64,000 nucleotides of DNA, taken from Anaerocolumna jejuensis DSM 15929. GTDB lineage: Bacteria > Bacillota > Clostridia > Lachnospirales > Lachnospiraceae. Both the position numbers and the translations under genes were made by a program. Below are positions 16,838 to 25,004 of this stretch, one piece after another. The stretch is taken from NCBI RefSeq assembly GCF_900142215.1, contig NZ_FRAC01000006.1:496001-560000 (forward strand), read 5' to 3'. The notes under the pieces were generated by a model that made no database searches, was not told the origin of the DNA, and saw nothing but the letters and a program-made list of their open reading frames with translations. Numbering within the stretch: position 1 is the first letter of the stretch; each line of letters starts with the position of its first letter.

Positions 16838-17848
16838 TCACAGTTTAATCTGGCCTTTATTGTAAATAGATAGATAAAACTGTACCTCAGTATTATGTAT
16901 AATCAGAATATCTGTAAAATACCCCATACCCTCAACACCTTTATCTTGTAATATTAGGTGAGATACTACATAGTAAGCATCGTCATATGTCAGTAAGCAT
17001 CTCGCAGAAAAATCACCATCGTGTCCAGAATGTGTAAATACCCAATAGCCTGATATTACTTGCTTTTCCAACTCCTTTTTACTAACTGAGGTGTCTTGAT
17101 AAGTACTGCCAGATATCCAACTATCGGCTATCCTAATCTTTGATATAACCTTATAATGTTCATCAAAATATCCTAGTGAAGGTCTACCCTCATTATTATC
17201 CTCTTCCATCCGTTCAAAGACCGCTTTCATTAAATCATATGCTTTTGTAAACTTTTCAACTTTTTGAAAATGGTCTACCTCAGGTATTAAAGCCAATCCT
17301 CGACCATTCTGCCATTTCACATGGATTTGCCCGGCATCATCGACAAAAGATACCCTACCAGTTAGATTCTTATTCATATCTTTTTCAGGTACACCATCGG
17401 AATACATATCCTCTGTAAGTATAATCACTGCATTTTTAGGGTAATCATTTTTAACCTTTGCTATTTCTTCTGGTTTCATAGAGATAGGTAGCCTTTCTGT
17501 TTTCTTGTCTACAATGTAATCTTTATTTCCCATAGCTTCTACAAGGTCTTTTTTACCTTTTACTGCATCTTTTAGATACTGTTGATTTCTTTCGACATCA
17601 AATTTTATTCTCCAAAAGTCTGTATCACTTATATCTTTCCTTCGGCAAACCTCAAAATACTGCTTACCCCTTAAATACAAGTCCAAGTAAGCATTTTCAT
17701 TCTCTTTTAGTGATACCCTTAATCTTATCTCACCACCTACATTTACCACTGTAAAATACAAATCAATGAGTATCATACAGCATTGGTCGGCTCTCTCACT
17801 TATGTCCCAATCTTCTAAATCTTCTAAATCTTCTTCTATTTGTTTCAT
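16838..17848 (-). CDS. DUF4314-containing protein
   Basis: About 336 residues from the ATG at 17848, preceded by AAAGGCAGGTGCATGTA. In the middle it reads LTGRVSFVDDAGQIHVKWQNGRGLALIPEVDHF (given here only as key segments: GRV, DDAGQIHVKW, NGRGLALIP), which matches the DUF4314 beta-barrel-like domain found in mobile-element and large conjugation-associated proteins. Flanking parts are not recognised. The C-terminal part has strands (SGYWVFTHSGHDGDFSARCLL) and may be a separate domain. Divergent from the gene at 17963. Confidence 0.7.
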   Translation of the reverse strand: MKQIEEDLEDLEDWDISERADQCCMILIDLYFTVVNVGGEIRLRVSLKENENAYLDLYLRGKQYFEVCRRKDISDTDFWRIKFDVERNQQYLKDAVKGKKDLVEAMGNKDYIVDKKTERLPISMKPEEIAKVKNDYPKNAVIILTEDMYSDGVPEKDMNKNLTGRVSFVDDAGQIHVKWQNGRGLALIPEVDHFQKVEKFTKAYDLMKAVFERMEEDNNEGRPSLGYFDEHYKVISKIRIADSWISGSTYQDTSVSKKELEKQVISGYWVFTHSGHDGDFSARCLLTYDDAYYVVSHLILQDKGVEGMGYFTDILIIHNTEVQFYLSIYNKGQIKL

Positions 17849-17962
17849 TACATGCACCTGCCTTTCTTTGGTCTCATTGTATCGAATGCGCCAAATTGTG
17901 TAAACGGGTGCTTGAGTTATAACAGGCATGGAGTTATAATTGGCCAAATTGAGGAGGTGCGG

Positions 17963-19015
17963 GTGACTATGGATGTTAAAGATATAGGTAAAATGATTTT
18001 AGATGGCAATATAGTTGAAATTATTATGCGAGAGTCGCAGATTCATAGAAAACAAGCAATAGGATTGTGGTATTGGTCATACACAAGAAACCGGGTGTAT
18101 GCAGCCAGGAATGACCATTTACAGATAGATGCAAGGCAGTGTTTTGAAGAACTAATGAAGGAAAGAGGCTTAAATGCAGAAAGCAGAATACCCAATAAGG
18201 ATAAGGACAGTGCTTTTGCTACTCAAGTGGCTGCAAGGATAATCTCTACTGTTATGCATAGATTTGATTGTGATTTTGAAGAACTCACAGGGCTATTTGA
18301 TACCTACCCCAAAGTATGGGCTGATATAATAAGCCGCGATACAGAGCTTTATGAGATAGGTAAATCTGACCGACTTGAATATACAATAGATTTCCTTGGC
18401 GAGCTGCTCCATGAGGAACGGGCCGGCATTGGCCGGCTATGTTACAAAGATGGTACACCTTGTGTTGTGAAATACCCTGTTAGATTAGATGGTCAAGAGT
18501 ATACTAAAATGTGGCAATGGTTTTTCGAAGAGAATATAAGGTATAGCAGGCTTTCTTCTGCTCCTACCCTTAGAAAGCCTACTGACAACTTTATTATGGG
18601 TTCGCATTCGGACCCGCTTATCTGCCTTGGTGATAATACTGTATCTGCTTGGTATAACCCAAATACACGGGGTGTGCGATACATTAAATCTGGGTTTTGT
18701 GACAATGGTTATTATGCCGCTTATGTTGATATTAGCCGGGTTGATGTTCTTAATAAATATGATGAATTATCATATATAAAAGAACTGGTACTAGATTATT
18801 GCCAACTAGATGAAAAAGGCTTTAGGAAATTACCCACACGACTTATAATTGAGTACTGCAGTAACTCTCTTACAATGTATTTTCCAGATTTGCAGATTTA
18901 CCCGCAGGTTGAGGATTTAATTGAAGATTTGATACCCTTAAAAGAAAATCTTTGTTTTAAGGAATTAGATTTAGAAGAACACAACAGAATTTTAGCTGAG
19001 GTAGGTTTATTTTGA
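17963..19015 (+). CDS. Hypothetical protein, about 350 residues
   Basis: Not recognised. The start is GTG at 17963 (AGGAGG five bases upstream) or the in-frame ATG at 17969. The N-terminal 60 residues are helical (KAIGLWYWSYTRNR-like aromatic stretch). The C-terminal half holds strands with a Gly/Asp-rich segment (NFIMGSHSDPLICLGDNTVSAWYNP). No signal peptide. It is one of few plus-strand genes, has its own terminator, and is divergent from the DUF4314-like operon. Confidence 0.68.
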   Translation: MTMDVKDIGKMILDGNIVEIIMRESQIHRKQAIGLWYWSYTRNRVYAARNDHLQIDARQCFEELMKERGLNAESRIPNKDKDSAFATQVAARIISTVMHRFDCDFEELTGLFDTYPKVWADIISRDTELYEIGKSDRLEYTIDFLGELLHEERAGIGRLCYKDGTPCVVKYPVRLDGQEYTKMWQWFFEENIRYSRLSSAPTLRKPTDNFIMGSHSDPLICLGDNTVSAWYNPNTRGVRYIKSGFCDNGYYAAYVDISRVDVLNKYDELSYIKELVLDYCQLDEKGFRKLPTRLIIEYCSNSLTMYFPDLQIYPQVEDLIEDLIPLKENLCFKELDLEEHNRILAEVGLF

Positions 19016-19017
19016 CA

Positions 19018-19056
19018 AGATAAAAGGGCTTCTAAGTAAGCCCTTTTGTCTTTTAT
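19018..19056 (+). terminator. Intrinsic terminator of 17963-19015
   Basis: AAAAGGGCTT (19022-19031) pairs with AAGCCCTTTT (19038-19047), followed by GTCTTTTATG. The A-run on the left makes it potentially bidirectional. Confidence 0.85.
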
Positions 19057-19136
19057 GTAGCATAATTTACCACATAACCCCTTACTGATATTATATCGCG
19101 TTTATTATTTAAAATAAAGTAATTTAGGAAATTCTA

Positions 19137-19847
19137 CTATTTTTGAATAAAGACAATTCCCATAATTGTCCCATCGGTAAACCTTATTAAAGATGCATTA
19201 TATCTTGCGCCAGAAGGGATATACTCACAAGTATTTTTTGCTTGAAATCCGCCTACACCGTAATTTTTACGTATTTGTCCTTTGTCATCTGATTCCTCAT
19301 CCAAATCTATTGCAAAACTATAATTTGCTGTATAACCCTTTTCCTTATTCAAAGTGAGAATACCCTGAGAACCGTCTGCTACAACTACCCCAGTCTTAGC
19401 CAACTCTTTTGGCAAAGTACCTTGCTCATCGCTTACCAAGAGTGCATTATAGTTTAGGCATTGTATCTTCTCTATAGTCTCGGTGCCAGCCTTTACCCTT
19501 TCAATTTCAATTGCATAAGGAGATGGGTCTACTGTATCAGGGTCATTATCCTCTGTTACATTGGTTTTCAGACCATTTTCCATAGAATAATTGTGTATCA
19601 AGATTGCGATTGGCCTACCCTGAAACAAATAAAATGCGTCCATAACCTCTGTGCCGGATACTTCATTTTGGTCGTACATCTCTAAATCAGCCTGAGTTAT
19701 TGTGGTTAAAGATGCCTGTGTATCCATTACTAGATTATCACTTACCCCTTTGGCTGAAACAAAAACTACATACCCCAAGCTGATTATTACAGCTAAGGCA
19801 AACAAAACCACGCATAGCATACTGACTTTACTGACTTCCTCGTGCAT
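19137..19847 (-). CDS. Exported or membrane-anchored pseudopilin-like protein
   Basis: 236 residues. A single N-terminal hydrophobic helix (about 10-30, MLCVVLFALAVIISLGYVVFV) follows a short charged leader. Directly after it comes DLEMYDQNEVSGTEVMDAF, close to the (Y)DxxxVSGxxVxxxI segment of pseudopilin-like proteins encoded on Firmicute conjugative elements. The rest is strand-rich with many Asn/Thr, as in extracellular domains. It may take part in a surface or conjugation structure; this is inferred from the N-terminal pattern only. Confidence 0.55.
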   Translation of the reverse strand: MHEEVSKVSMLCVVLFALAVIISLGYVVFVSAKGVSDNLVMDTQASLTTITQADLEMYDQNEVSGTEVMDAFYLFQGRPIAILIHNYSMENGLKTNVTEDNDPDTVDPSPYAIEIERVKAGTETIEKIQCLNYNALLVSDEQGTLPKELAKTGVVVADGSQGILTLNKEKGYTANYSFAIDLDEESDDKGQIRKNYGVGGFQAKNTCEYIPSGARYNASLIRFTDGTIMGIVFIQK

Positions 19848-20010
19848 TTAAAAACACCCTCTTTTACTGTTTGATAAATAAAGTAAAATTAGGTGTCCAC
19901 TAAAAGGGTGTATCTGTTCAATAAGAATACAATAAACTCGAAGGGTAGATAGAGGAGCATTTGAAATACTAATGCCCCTCTATCATAAGTATATAATCTT
20001 TTAACTATTA

Positions 20011-20283
20011 CTATGTTCTTGGAAACTCCTTACCGTTCTCATATAGATAGTATTTTCTCAATGCATTGCTATAATTATCTGGTCTTGGAACCTTACTGTT
20101 TTTAATAATTGTAAGAGCATTTAGCATTATGCCGTCATCTTTTACTGCTTTATCCACGTCAACGCCAAATATAGCCTCAATATTCTGTATTCGACTAATT
20201 CTTGATTTTATACCATCTTCACTACTTATTTTCTCATCCTTTTCAAGATTTTTACGGTATAATTCAATATCCATAACAATCAC
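20011..20283 (-). CDS. Small protein downstream of the ion-channel gene, 90 residues
   Basis: Helical and charged, ending VPRPDNYSNALRKYYLYENGKEFPRT (key part NALRKYY). Not recognised. It starts 27 bases past the stop of the channel gene, so it may be the last gene of the AbiH-TIR-channel operon. Confidence 0.62.
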   Translation of the reverse strand: MIVMDIELYRKNLEKDEKISSEDGIKSRISRIQNIEAIFGVDVDKAVKDDGIMLNALTIIKNSKVPRPDNYSNALRKYYLYENGKEFPRT

Positions 20284-20310
20284 CTTTCCTTTCTTTCACA
20301 CTCTTTATAT

Positions 20311-21642
20311 TTATTGTCTTATTAGCTTAATAATCATAATTGAAGTAAAAATCGCTATAAATACTAGCCCTAATAAACTTTGGATTGTCGTTAATATATG
20401 AGTGATGTTTCCAAGAGGTAATGCAATTTCATATCCTACTGTTGATAAAGTTAACACACTAAAATGAAAACATACCCCAAAGTCTTTTATTGTTTGAATA
20501 AAATCAAAAGGATTGCCACCAATAAACACATATTGTATATTCTCATTTTGAAATTGTATCCCAGTAAACATATAACCTATTGCAAATACAACTGCACATA
20601 CCATTAACCAAATACAGAAACGAAATACTTTTTCACCAAAGCCACAGAGTCCCCAGCTTACAAAATCCCATGTTTTTGAATACCACTTGTCCTTTTCAAT
20701 CATATGATGCTTTTGGTACTGATATCTATACTCACTTAAGAAATCAATATCTACATTTTTTGTCTGCAGACTATTTACTAGGGTATAGTACATCTTTGAT
20801 AAATCGGATGCATTGCTTTTATTAGAATTTCTCAAATCTATTTTCTTCATTTGCTTATTCGTAGATACATCTTTATAGCTCATCAAATCTATATATGTAC
20901 TTTTATGGAATTCACTATCCTTATAATTACCATAAAACTCAATATCTGCTTTCTTCATTTTAATAATACCCATTCCCGCTATATCTGTTTCATTTAAAAC
21001 TACAGAGTAAAATCCACACTTTGTAAATATAGCATTCATCAGAGAGCATTCCTTAAAGGTAGTTAACATCAAGGTACAATTATCCCATAAAAAATTTTCC
21101 ATTTTACATCTTCTAAACTTAGCTGTAATCCAACAATCTTTAAATTCAGTTGAGACTATTTTGGTTTCAAAATCAACTAATTCATTATGACCGATAGAAG
21201 TTTTACAAAAGTAACAATCCTCAAAAACAATCCCCAATTCATTAGTTTTGCAACTGATAAATTTACATCCAAAGAATCTACAATTAACAAATCTTATATT
21301 TTGGAACTCACAATTGGTAAATGTAACATTCCAAAATGTAGCATCTTGCTCATACATATCATCCTCTGATAGAATAGCTTTCTTACCAAATTTAGTATTG
21401 GTAAATGTGACAAAGGAATAAGTCTTATTTGGTAATTCTATTGGGTCTTGACTCCAATGAAGATTATTTATTTTCACATCCCAAAATAATACCTCATGCG
21501 GTGTTTCAGTTACTTCTTCTTTATTATGATTACTCTTAACTAAATCTATTTTTTCTTTAACCCTTACTTCCTCAGTCACCTTACGATATTCAATAATCTG
21601 ATTCTCATATTTCTTATTTTCTTTCTTATAATTTATCTTCAA
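20311..21642 (-). CDS. Pentapeptide-repeat protein fused to a two-helix potassium-channel-like pore
   Basis: About 443-450 residues. From about 108 to 245 there are irregular pentapeptide-type repeats (A/F-N/K-F-x-x units such as FTNCEFQNIRFVNCRFFGCKF in short pieces). A cytosolic stretch follows, then a membrane helix at about 347-367, the selectivity-filter-like TLSTVGYE at 405-412 and a second helix at about 422-446, as in Ion_trans_2 channels (TxGYG-like, here TVGYE). The frame is open to 21663, but GGAGG lies six bases before an in-frame TTG at 21642, the likelier start. Located 32 bases after the TIR gene; it would serve as a membrane-disrupting effector. Function inferred. Confidence 0.78.
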   Translation of the reverse strand: MKINYKKENKKYENQIIEYRKVTEEVRVKEKIDLVKSNHNKEEVTETPHEVLFWDVKINNLHWSQDPIELPNKTYSFVTFTNTKFGKKAILSEDDMYEQDATFWNVTFTNCEFQNIRFVNCRFFGCKFISCKTNELGIVFEDCYFCKTSIGHNELVDFETKIVSTEFKDCWITAKFRRCKMENFLWDNCTLMLTTFKECSLMNAIFTKCGFYSVVLNETDIAGMGIIKMKKADIEFYGNYKDSEFHKSTYIDLMSYKDVSTNKQMKKIDLRNSNKSNASDLSKMYYTLVNSLQTKNVDIDFLSEYRYQYQKHHMIEKDKWYSKTWDFVSWGLCGFGEKVFRFCIWLMVCAVVFAIGYMFTGIQFQNENIQYVFIGGNPFDFIQTIKDFGVCFHFSVLTLSTVGYEIALPLGNITHILTTIQSLLGLVFIAIFTSIMIIKLIRQ

Positions 21643-21674
21643 TATGAACCTCCAGCGAACCATTACAACACTCT

Positions 21675-22718
21675 TTATCTATTTAAATATGGTTGTATAT
21701 AGCTTTCCCAAATATCCTTTACCGCTTCTTCTACTGTCATTGTCCTTTGATTCATAGACATAGACATCATTGCATATAATAACAATTGTCCTTTTTCAAA
21801 TTTCAACGAAAGCATTCCATTAAAAGAGTTGTTGTTACCAGACAAAAGCATATCAGTAGAAATACCTATATTCATATCTCTGCCACCAAAGATATTCCCT
21901 AAAAATAATTTTAATCCCCTTACCTGATTACCATTTGCATAAAATCGATACATAACATTTTTAGCATCTACCCGGTTCACTAATACTTTGATACTACTAA
22001 TATCATTCTGAAGCTGCTCGCATAGTTGTTCTAATAGCTCATTAATCTTTATAAAGCTATCAGTCATAAATTGGTTCTTTTCTAAGTCAGTTGGTTCTGT
22101 CATCGCATTTACCCTTGGAATATTCAACGAAGAAAAAATATCATGGACCGGTTGACATTTGCTTTGTGGTACTCCTGATGCCTTTCCAATCACTCCATAT
22201 TCATTTAATTTATTTTCTATTGCCGTATTGATATCTGATATGCTTGGATTATTCATATCAGCTACCAACGCAAGAAATTCACTCATTGATGCTGCAATAT
22301 TCTGTGTTCTCTTTAAATCATCAATAAGACCAGATGCATTAACCATATCAATCTGTGACATCTGATTACCCAATTCCTTATATTTATCCTGCCAAAACTT
22401 AACATACTCTACCCTGCACGAAGTATCATATATTCCAGTTTCAAGCACAGCCGGAAATATTCTGTTTCTATAATTCTGTTCTTTCATTACTTCTAATACT
22501 TCGTACATACAATTGAATGATTTCAAATACTTATCTGAAATTAATAATACAGCATAATCGGTGTTTCTAATTGTTTGCATATATTCTTTGATGCTTTTCC
22601 AAGGGCTTATCTCTCTTATATCTCTACGAAGAACAATATCTTTAGCATTAAAATATGAATCCATTAAATCTATGTAACTGCTATCTTTCTGACAATAAGA
22701 TATAAATATTTCTGTCAT
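21675..22718 (-). CDS. TIR-domain protein
   Basis: 347 residues. Residues 1-140 form a TIR_2-type domain: IFISYCQKDSSY at 4-15, the DYAVLLISDKYLKS strand/loop at 54-67, and CMYEVLEVM at 70-78, where Glu73 is at the position of the catalytic glutamate of NAD-cleaving TIRs. The C-terminal half (helical around 160-250, then strands including FYANGNQVRGLKLFLGN) is not recognised and may sense or couple to partners. Start set by GGGAGATAATTT. Between AbiH and the channel gene with gaps of about 20-30 bases. Bacterial TIR proteins act in anti-phage signalling or NAD depletion. Confidence 0.87.
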   Translation of the reverse strand: MTEIFISYCQKDSSYIDLMDSYFNAKDIVLRRDIREISPWKSIKEYMQTIRNTDYAVLLISDKYLKSFNCMYEVLEVMKEQNYRNRIFPAVLETGIYDTSCRVEYVKFWQDKYKELGNQMSQIDMVNASGLIDDLKRTQNIAASMSEFLALVADMNNPSISDINTAIENKLNEYGVIGKASGVPQSKCQPVHDIFSSLNIPRVNAMTEPTDLEKNQFMTDSFIKINELLEQLCEQLQNDISSIKVLVNRVDAKNVMYRFYANGNQVRGLKLFLGNIFGGRDMNIGISTDMLLSGNNNSFNGMLSLKFEKGQLLLYAMMSMSMNQRTMTVEEAVKDIWESYIQPYLNR

Positions 22719-22739
22719 AAATTATCTCCCATCTTAAAA

Positions 22740-23981
22740 TTAATTTTTAGCAGCACTTACCATATCTGCTTGCTGCTTAAAAGTTATTGTTTTGGTTGAG
22801 CCACCTGTTCTTTTAATTAGCTCATCCTGACCGACAACTTTCACTAAATTTGCAATCTGTTGACCATATACTTTTCTATTACAATAAAAGATTGTGGTTT
22901 GCACGTTTTCATTTAGAATCAAATCACACAAAACATCCTTATCTGTTATATCTAACGAGTGTCCAAAAATATATACATTATGATTTTCCATTTTACTATT
23001 TAATAATTTCAAAGCATCCTGCTGTTTGAAGGAAAATGGTATACCATCATCTACAAATTCAGAAACTCGACTTATAGAATTTCTTAATGAATACACATAA
23101 TCTACATACTCACCATGAATTTTACTTACCCACTCCTTATACATACAACCTGTTTCTTTATGTATTCGTTGGTAAAACTTCTTAAAGGCTATAAAATCTA
23201 TATCTTTATTTCTTTTTTCTTCCGGCAAATACTCATCGATGCCCAAAACTAGTCTGTTATCCTCGGCAGAACGGTATTGGTCTGCTTTACCATGTATAAA
23301 GTCATACTCTATCTGCTTCCCTTTTCCATATAATTTCTCATAGGTATTTGTATAATTAAAACTTAATACCTTATCAGGAGCAATACCTTTAATATCAGGT
23401 GATACAATATTGGTATCCATTTTTCCAACATACTCTATAAGGTAAAATTCTAAGGTACGAATTAGTTTGTTTAAGTCATCAAATAATCTGTCTCTAATTT
23501 CTTTAAAGGTAATACTTTTGTTACTGCTGTCCATCATTTGTACTGTGAATGAATAATCACTATAATATTCTGATAAGAATGCATTACTGAGTTTTATCAT
23601 ATCACTAAATAAAGAAACTCTTTTACCATCTGATTCAAGCATATCTTCATCGAGCGACTTTATAACAGATGCAATCTCACTTTCAAAATCTATCCAACCC
23701 TCTTTAATAAAAGTCTGGTTTTTGTTGAAATACTCTACCCATATATTATCTCCTACCCAATCTAACCAATATTTTTTATTGTCTATAATAGTTTCAAACC
23801 CACTTGCCAAGTTTGTTTGTATTTTAATCTGAATAAGAGGATTCAACTTACCCCAGTTGACTTTATCATTACCTTTATCTATAACCTCGCGGATTACTCT
23901 TATAAATTCAAGAAAATCAGAGTACTTGGTTGGTAGATGGTGCGCAAGGTCAAAGCCATTTCCTATCACTAGTATTTCCAT
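22740..23981 (-). CDS. abiH: AbiH-family abortive infection protein
   Basis: 413 residues. The N-terminus MEILVIGNGFDLAHHLPTKY matches the (I)GNGFDLAHxLPTxYxDF signature of AbiH, and near the C-terminus VYIFGHSLDITDKDVL matches the GHSLxxxDxxIL signature. AbiH proteins confer phage resistance in lactococci and others by an incompletely known mechanism. First gene of a probable operon with TIR and channel genes. The upstream region carries TTCTTCCAGTATAACAG, identical to a site upstream of the Pycsar operon. Confidence 0.9.
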   Translation of the reverse strand: MEILVIGNGFDLAHHLPTKYSDFLEFIRVIREVIDKGNDKVNWGKLNPLIQIKIQTNLASGFETIIDNKKYWLDWVGDNIWVEYFNKNQTFIKEGWIDFESEIASVIKSLDEDMLESDGKRVSLFSDMIKLSNAFLSEYYSDYSFTVQMMDSSNKSITFKEIRDRLFDDLNKLIRTLEFYLIEYVGKMDTNIVSPDIKGIAPDKVLSFNYTNTYEKLYGKGKQIEYDFIHGKADQYRSAEDNRLVLGIDEYLPEEKRNKDIDFIAFKKFYQRIHKETGCMYKEWVSKIHGEYVDYVYSLRNSISRVSEFVDDGIPFSFKQQDALKLLNSKMENHNVYIFGHSLDITDKDVLCDLILNENVQTTIFYCNRKVYGQQIANLVKVVGQDELIKRTGGSTKTITFKQQADMVSAAKN

Positions 23982-24008
23982 TTATTTCACCGACCTTTTA
24001 TTACATAT

Positions 24009-24025
24009 TTCTTCCAGTATAACAG
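24009..24025 (-). promoter_or_regulatory. Extended -10 promoter of the AbiH operon
   Basis: On the minus strand CTGTTATACTGGAAGAA holds TGTTATACT, an extended -10 (TGnTATACT). The same 17 bases occur at 31757-31773 before the Pycsar operon. Confidence 0.5.
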
Positions 24026-24086
24026 ATTCTCACATTCTAATAAATACTTTTATTGCAGCATTTTACATATATTGCTCTTTTTGAAA

Positions 24087-24120
24087 GATAACAGGCAGCC
24101 AATCCTTGGCTGCCTGTTAT
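24087..24120 (-). terminator. Intrinsic terminator of 24134-24838
   Basis: AACAGGCAGCCA (24090-24101) pairs with TGGCTGCCTGTT (24107-24118) around a 5-base loop; on the minus strand TATCTTTC follows. Strong stem, moderate T-run. Confidence 0.75.
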
Positions 24121-24133
24121 TACCTCAACTGTA

Positions 24134-24838
24134 TTAAAAACCTACCATTGAGCCTATGAACTGATTTGTCTTAATATATTGCTCTAAAGAATCTTCCTCA
24201 ATTAATTTACTAATTATTTTAAGAGTTTTATCATTAAAATCTACCCAATAAGTAATCTCATTTGCATCAGCTATTATTGTTTTAACTTCATTGTTATCCC
24301 CTCTTTTTATATCTATTACTGCATCCCACCTTTTGAATAATTCTATCACCTTATCTGAACAAACATTTTTCAGTTCTTTATACTTTTCAACCTCATCCTG
24401 TAATACAAATTCACCATCGACCCTAACAAAGTTGAATTTCTTCTCATTATGATTCTCAAGCCATTTGTCATTATCTATATAGATACAGTCCTCAGAAGTC
24501 AATACCCCACCATGCTTTTTTAAGCCTTCAATCCACTGTGGATTTGTGATAACTGTAATATACAAATCATAACCATTATCTTTACATTGTTTAGCTAGTA
24601 TTCTTATTATTTCTGTGCCCACACCTTTACCCTTCATTGAGTTCGGCAACATTATATTAGTTAATGCCACATAATTCTCCCTATCTGACATATGGACTTC
24701 AACCACAAAACTTTCTCTTCCTACTTTTATACAAAACCTTACGCTGCTATTTGTTCTTTCATCAACATCGGCTTCACCCAACAAATCTTTTAAAAAGACT
24801 AAAAAATCTCGCTGAATCAAATCAAGTACTTTATTCAT
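24134..24838 (-). CDS. GNAT-type N-acetyltransferase-like protein
   Basis: 234 residues. The first 130 hold a GNAT core: strand YVALTNIMLPNSM, then the acetyl-CoA loop KGKGVGTEIIRILAKQ (Q/RxxGxG/A), then YDLYITVITNPQWIEGLKKHGG. The C-terminal 90 residues are a separate alpha/beta part, with WVDFNDKTLKIISKLI. The acceptor is unknown. Single gene with its own terminator; a TATAAT box lies about 40 bases before the start. Confidence 0.75.
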   Translation of the reverse strand: MNKVLDLIQRDFLVFLKDLLGEADVDERTNSSVRFCIKVGRESFVVEVHMSDRENYVALTNIMLPNSMKGKGVGTEIIRILAKQCKDNGYDLYITVITNPQWIEGLKKHGGVLTSEDCIYIDNDKWLENHNEKKFNFVRVDGEFVLQDEVEKYKELKNVCSDKVIELFKRWDAVIDIKRGDNNEVKTIIADANEITYWVDFNDKTLKIISKLIEEDSLEQYIKTNQFIGSMVGF

Positions 24839-24949
24839 ATTTTCACCTTATCCCTGTTTTTAATTTCATTATACCAAATTTTACAGCCTGTATATACCAC
24901 TTCTTAGCATTTATAATACTATTACATTTAAGAATTTGCTTATTATATG

Positions 24950-24982
24950 AAGCGGGGCAAATCTAATGGATTTGCCCCGCTT
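24950..24982 (+). repeat. Hairpin element 14
   Basis: Stem AAGCGGGGCAAATC (24950-24963) with GATTTGCCCCGCTT (24969-24982), right flank ATGCATCTG. Lies 23 bases past the stop of the LRR gene. Confidence 0.7.
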
Positions 24983-25004
24983 ATGCATCTGATATATATA
25001 TATA

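Noticed and set aside
20311..21642. Full-length potassium channel role in ion homeostasis
   Set aside because: The protein is mostly pentapeptide repeats and lies in a defence operon; a housekeeping channel role is less likely.
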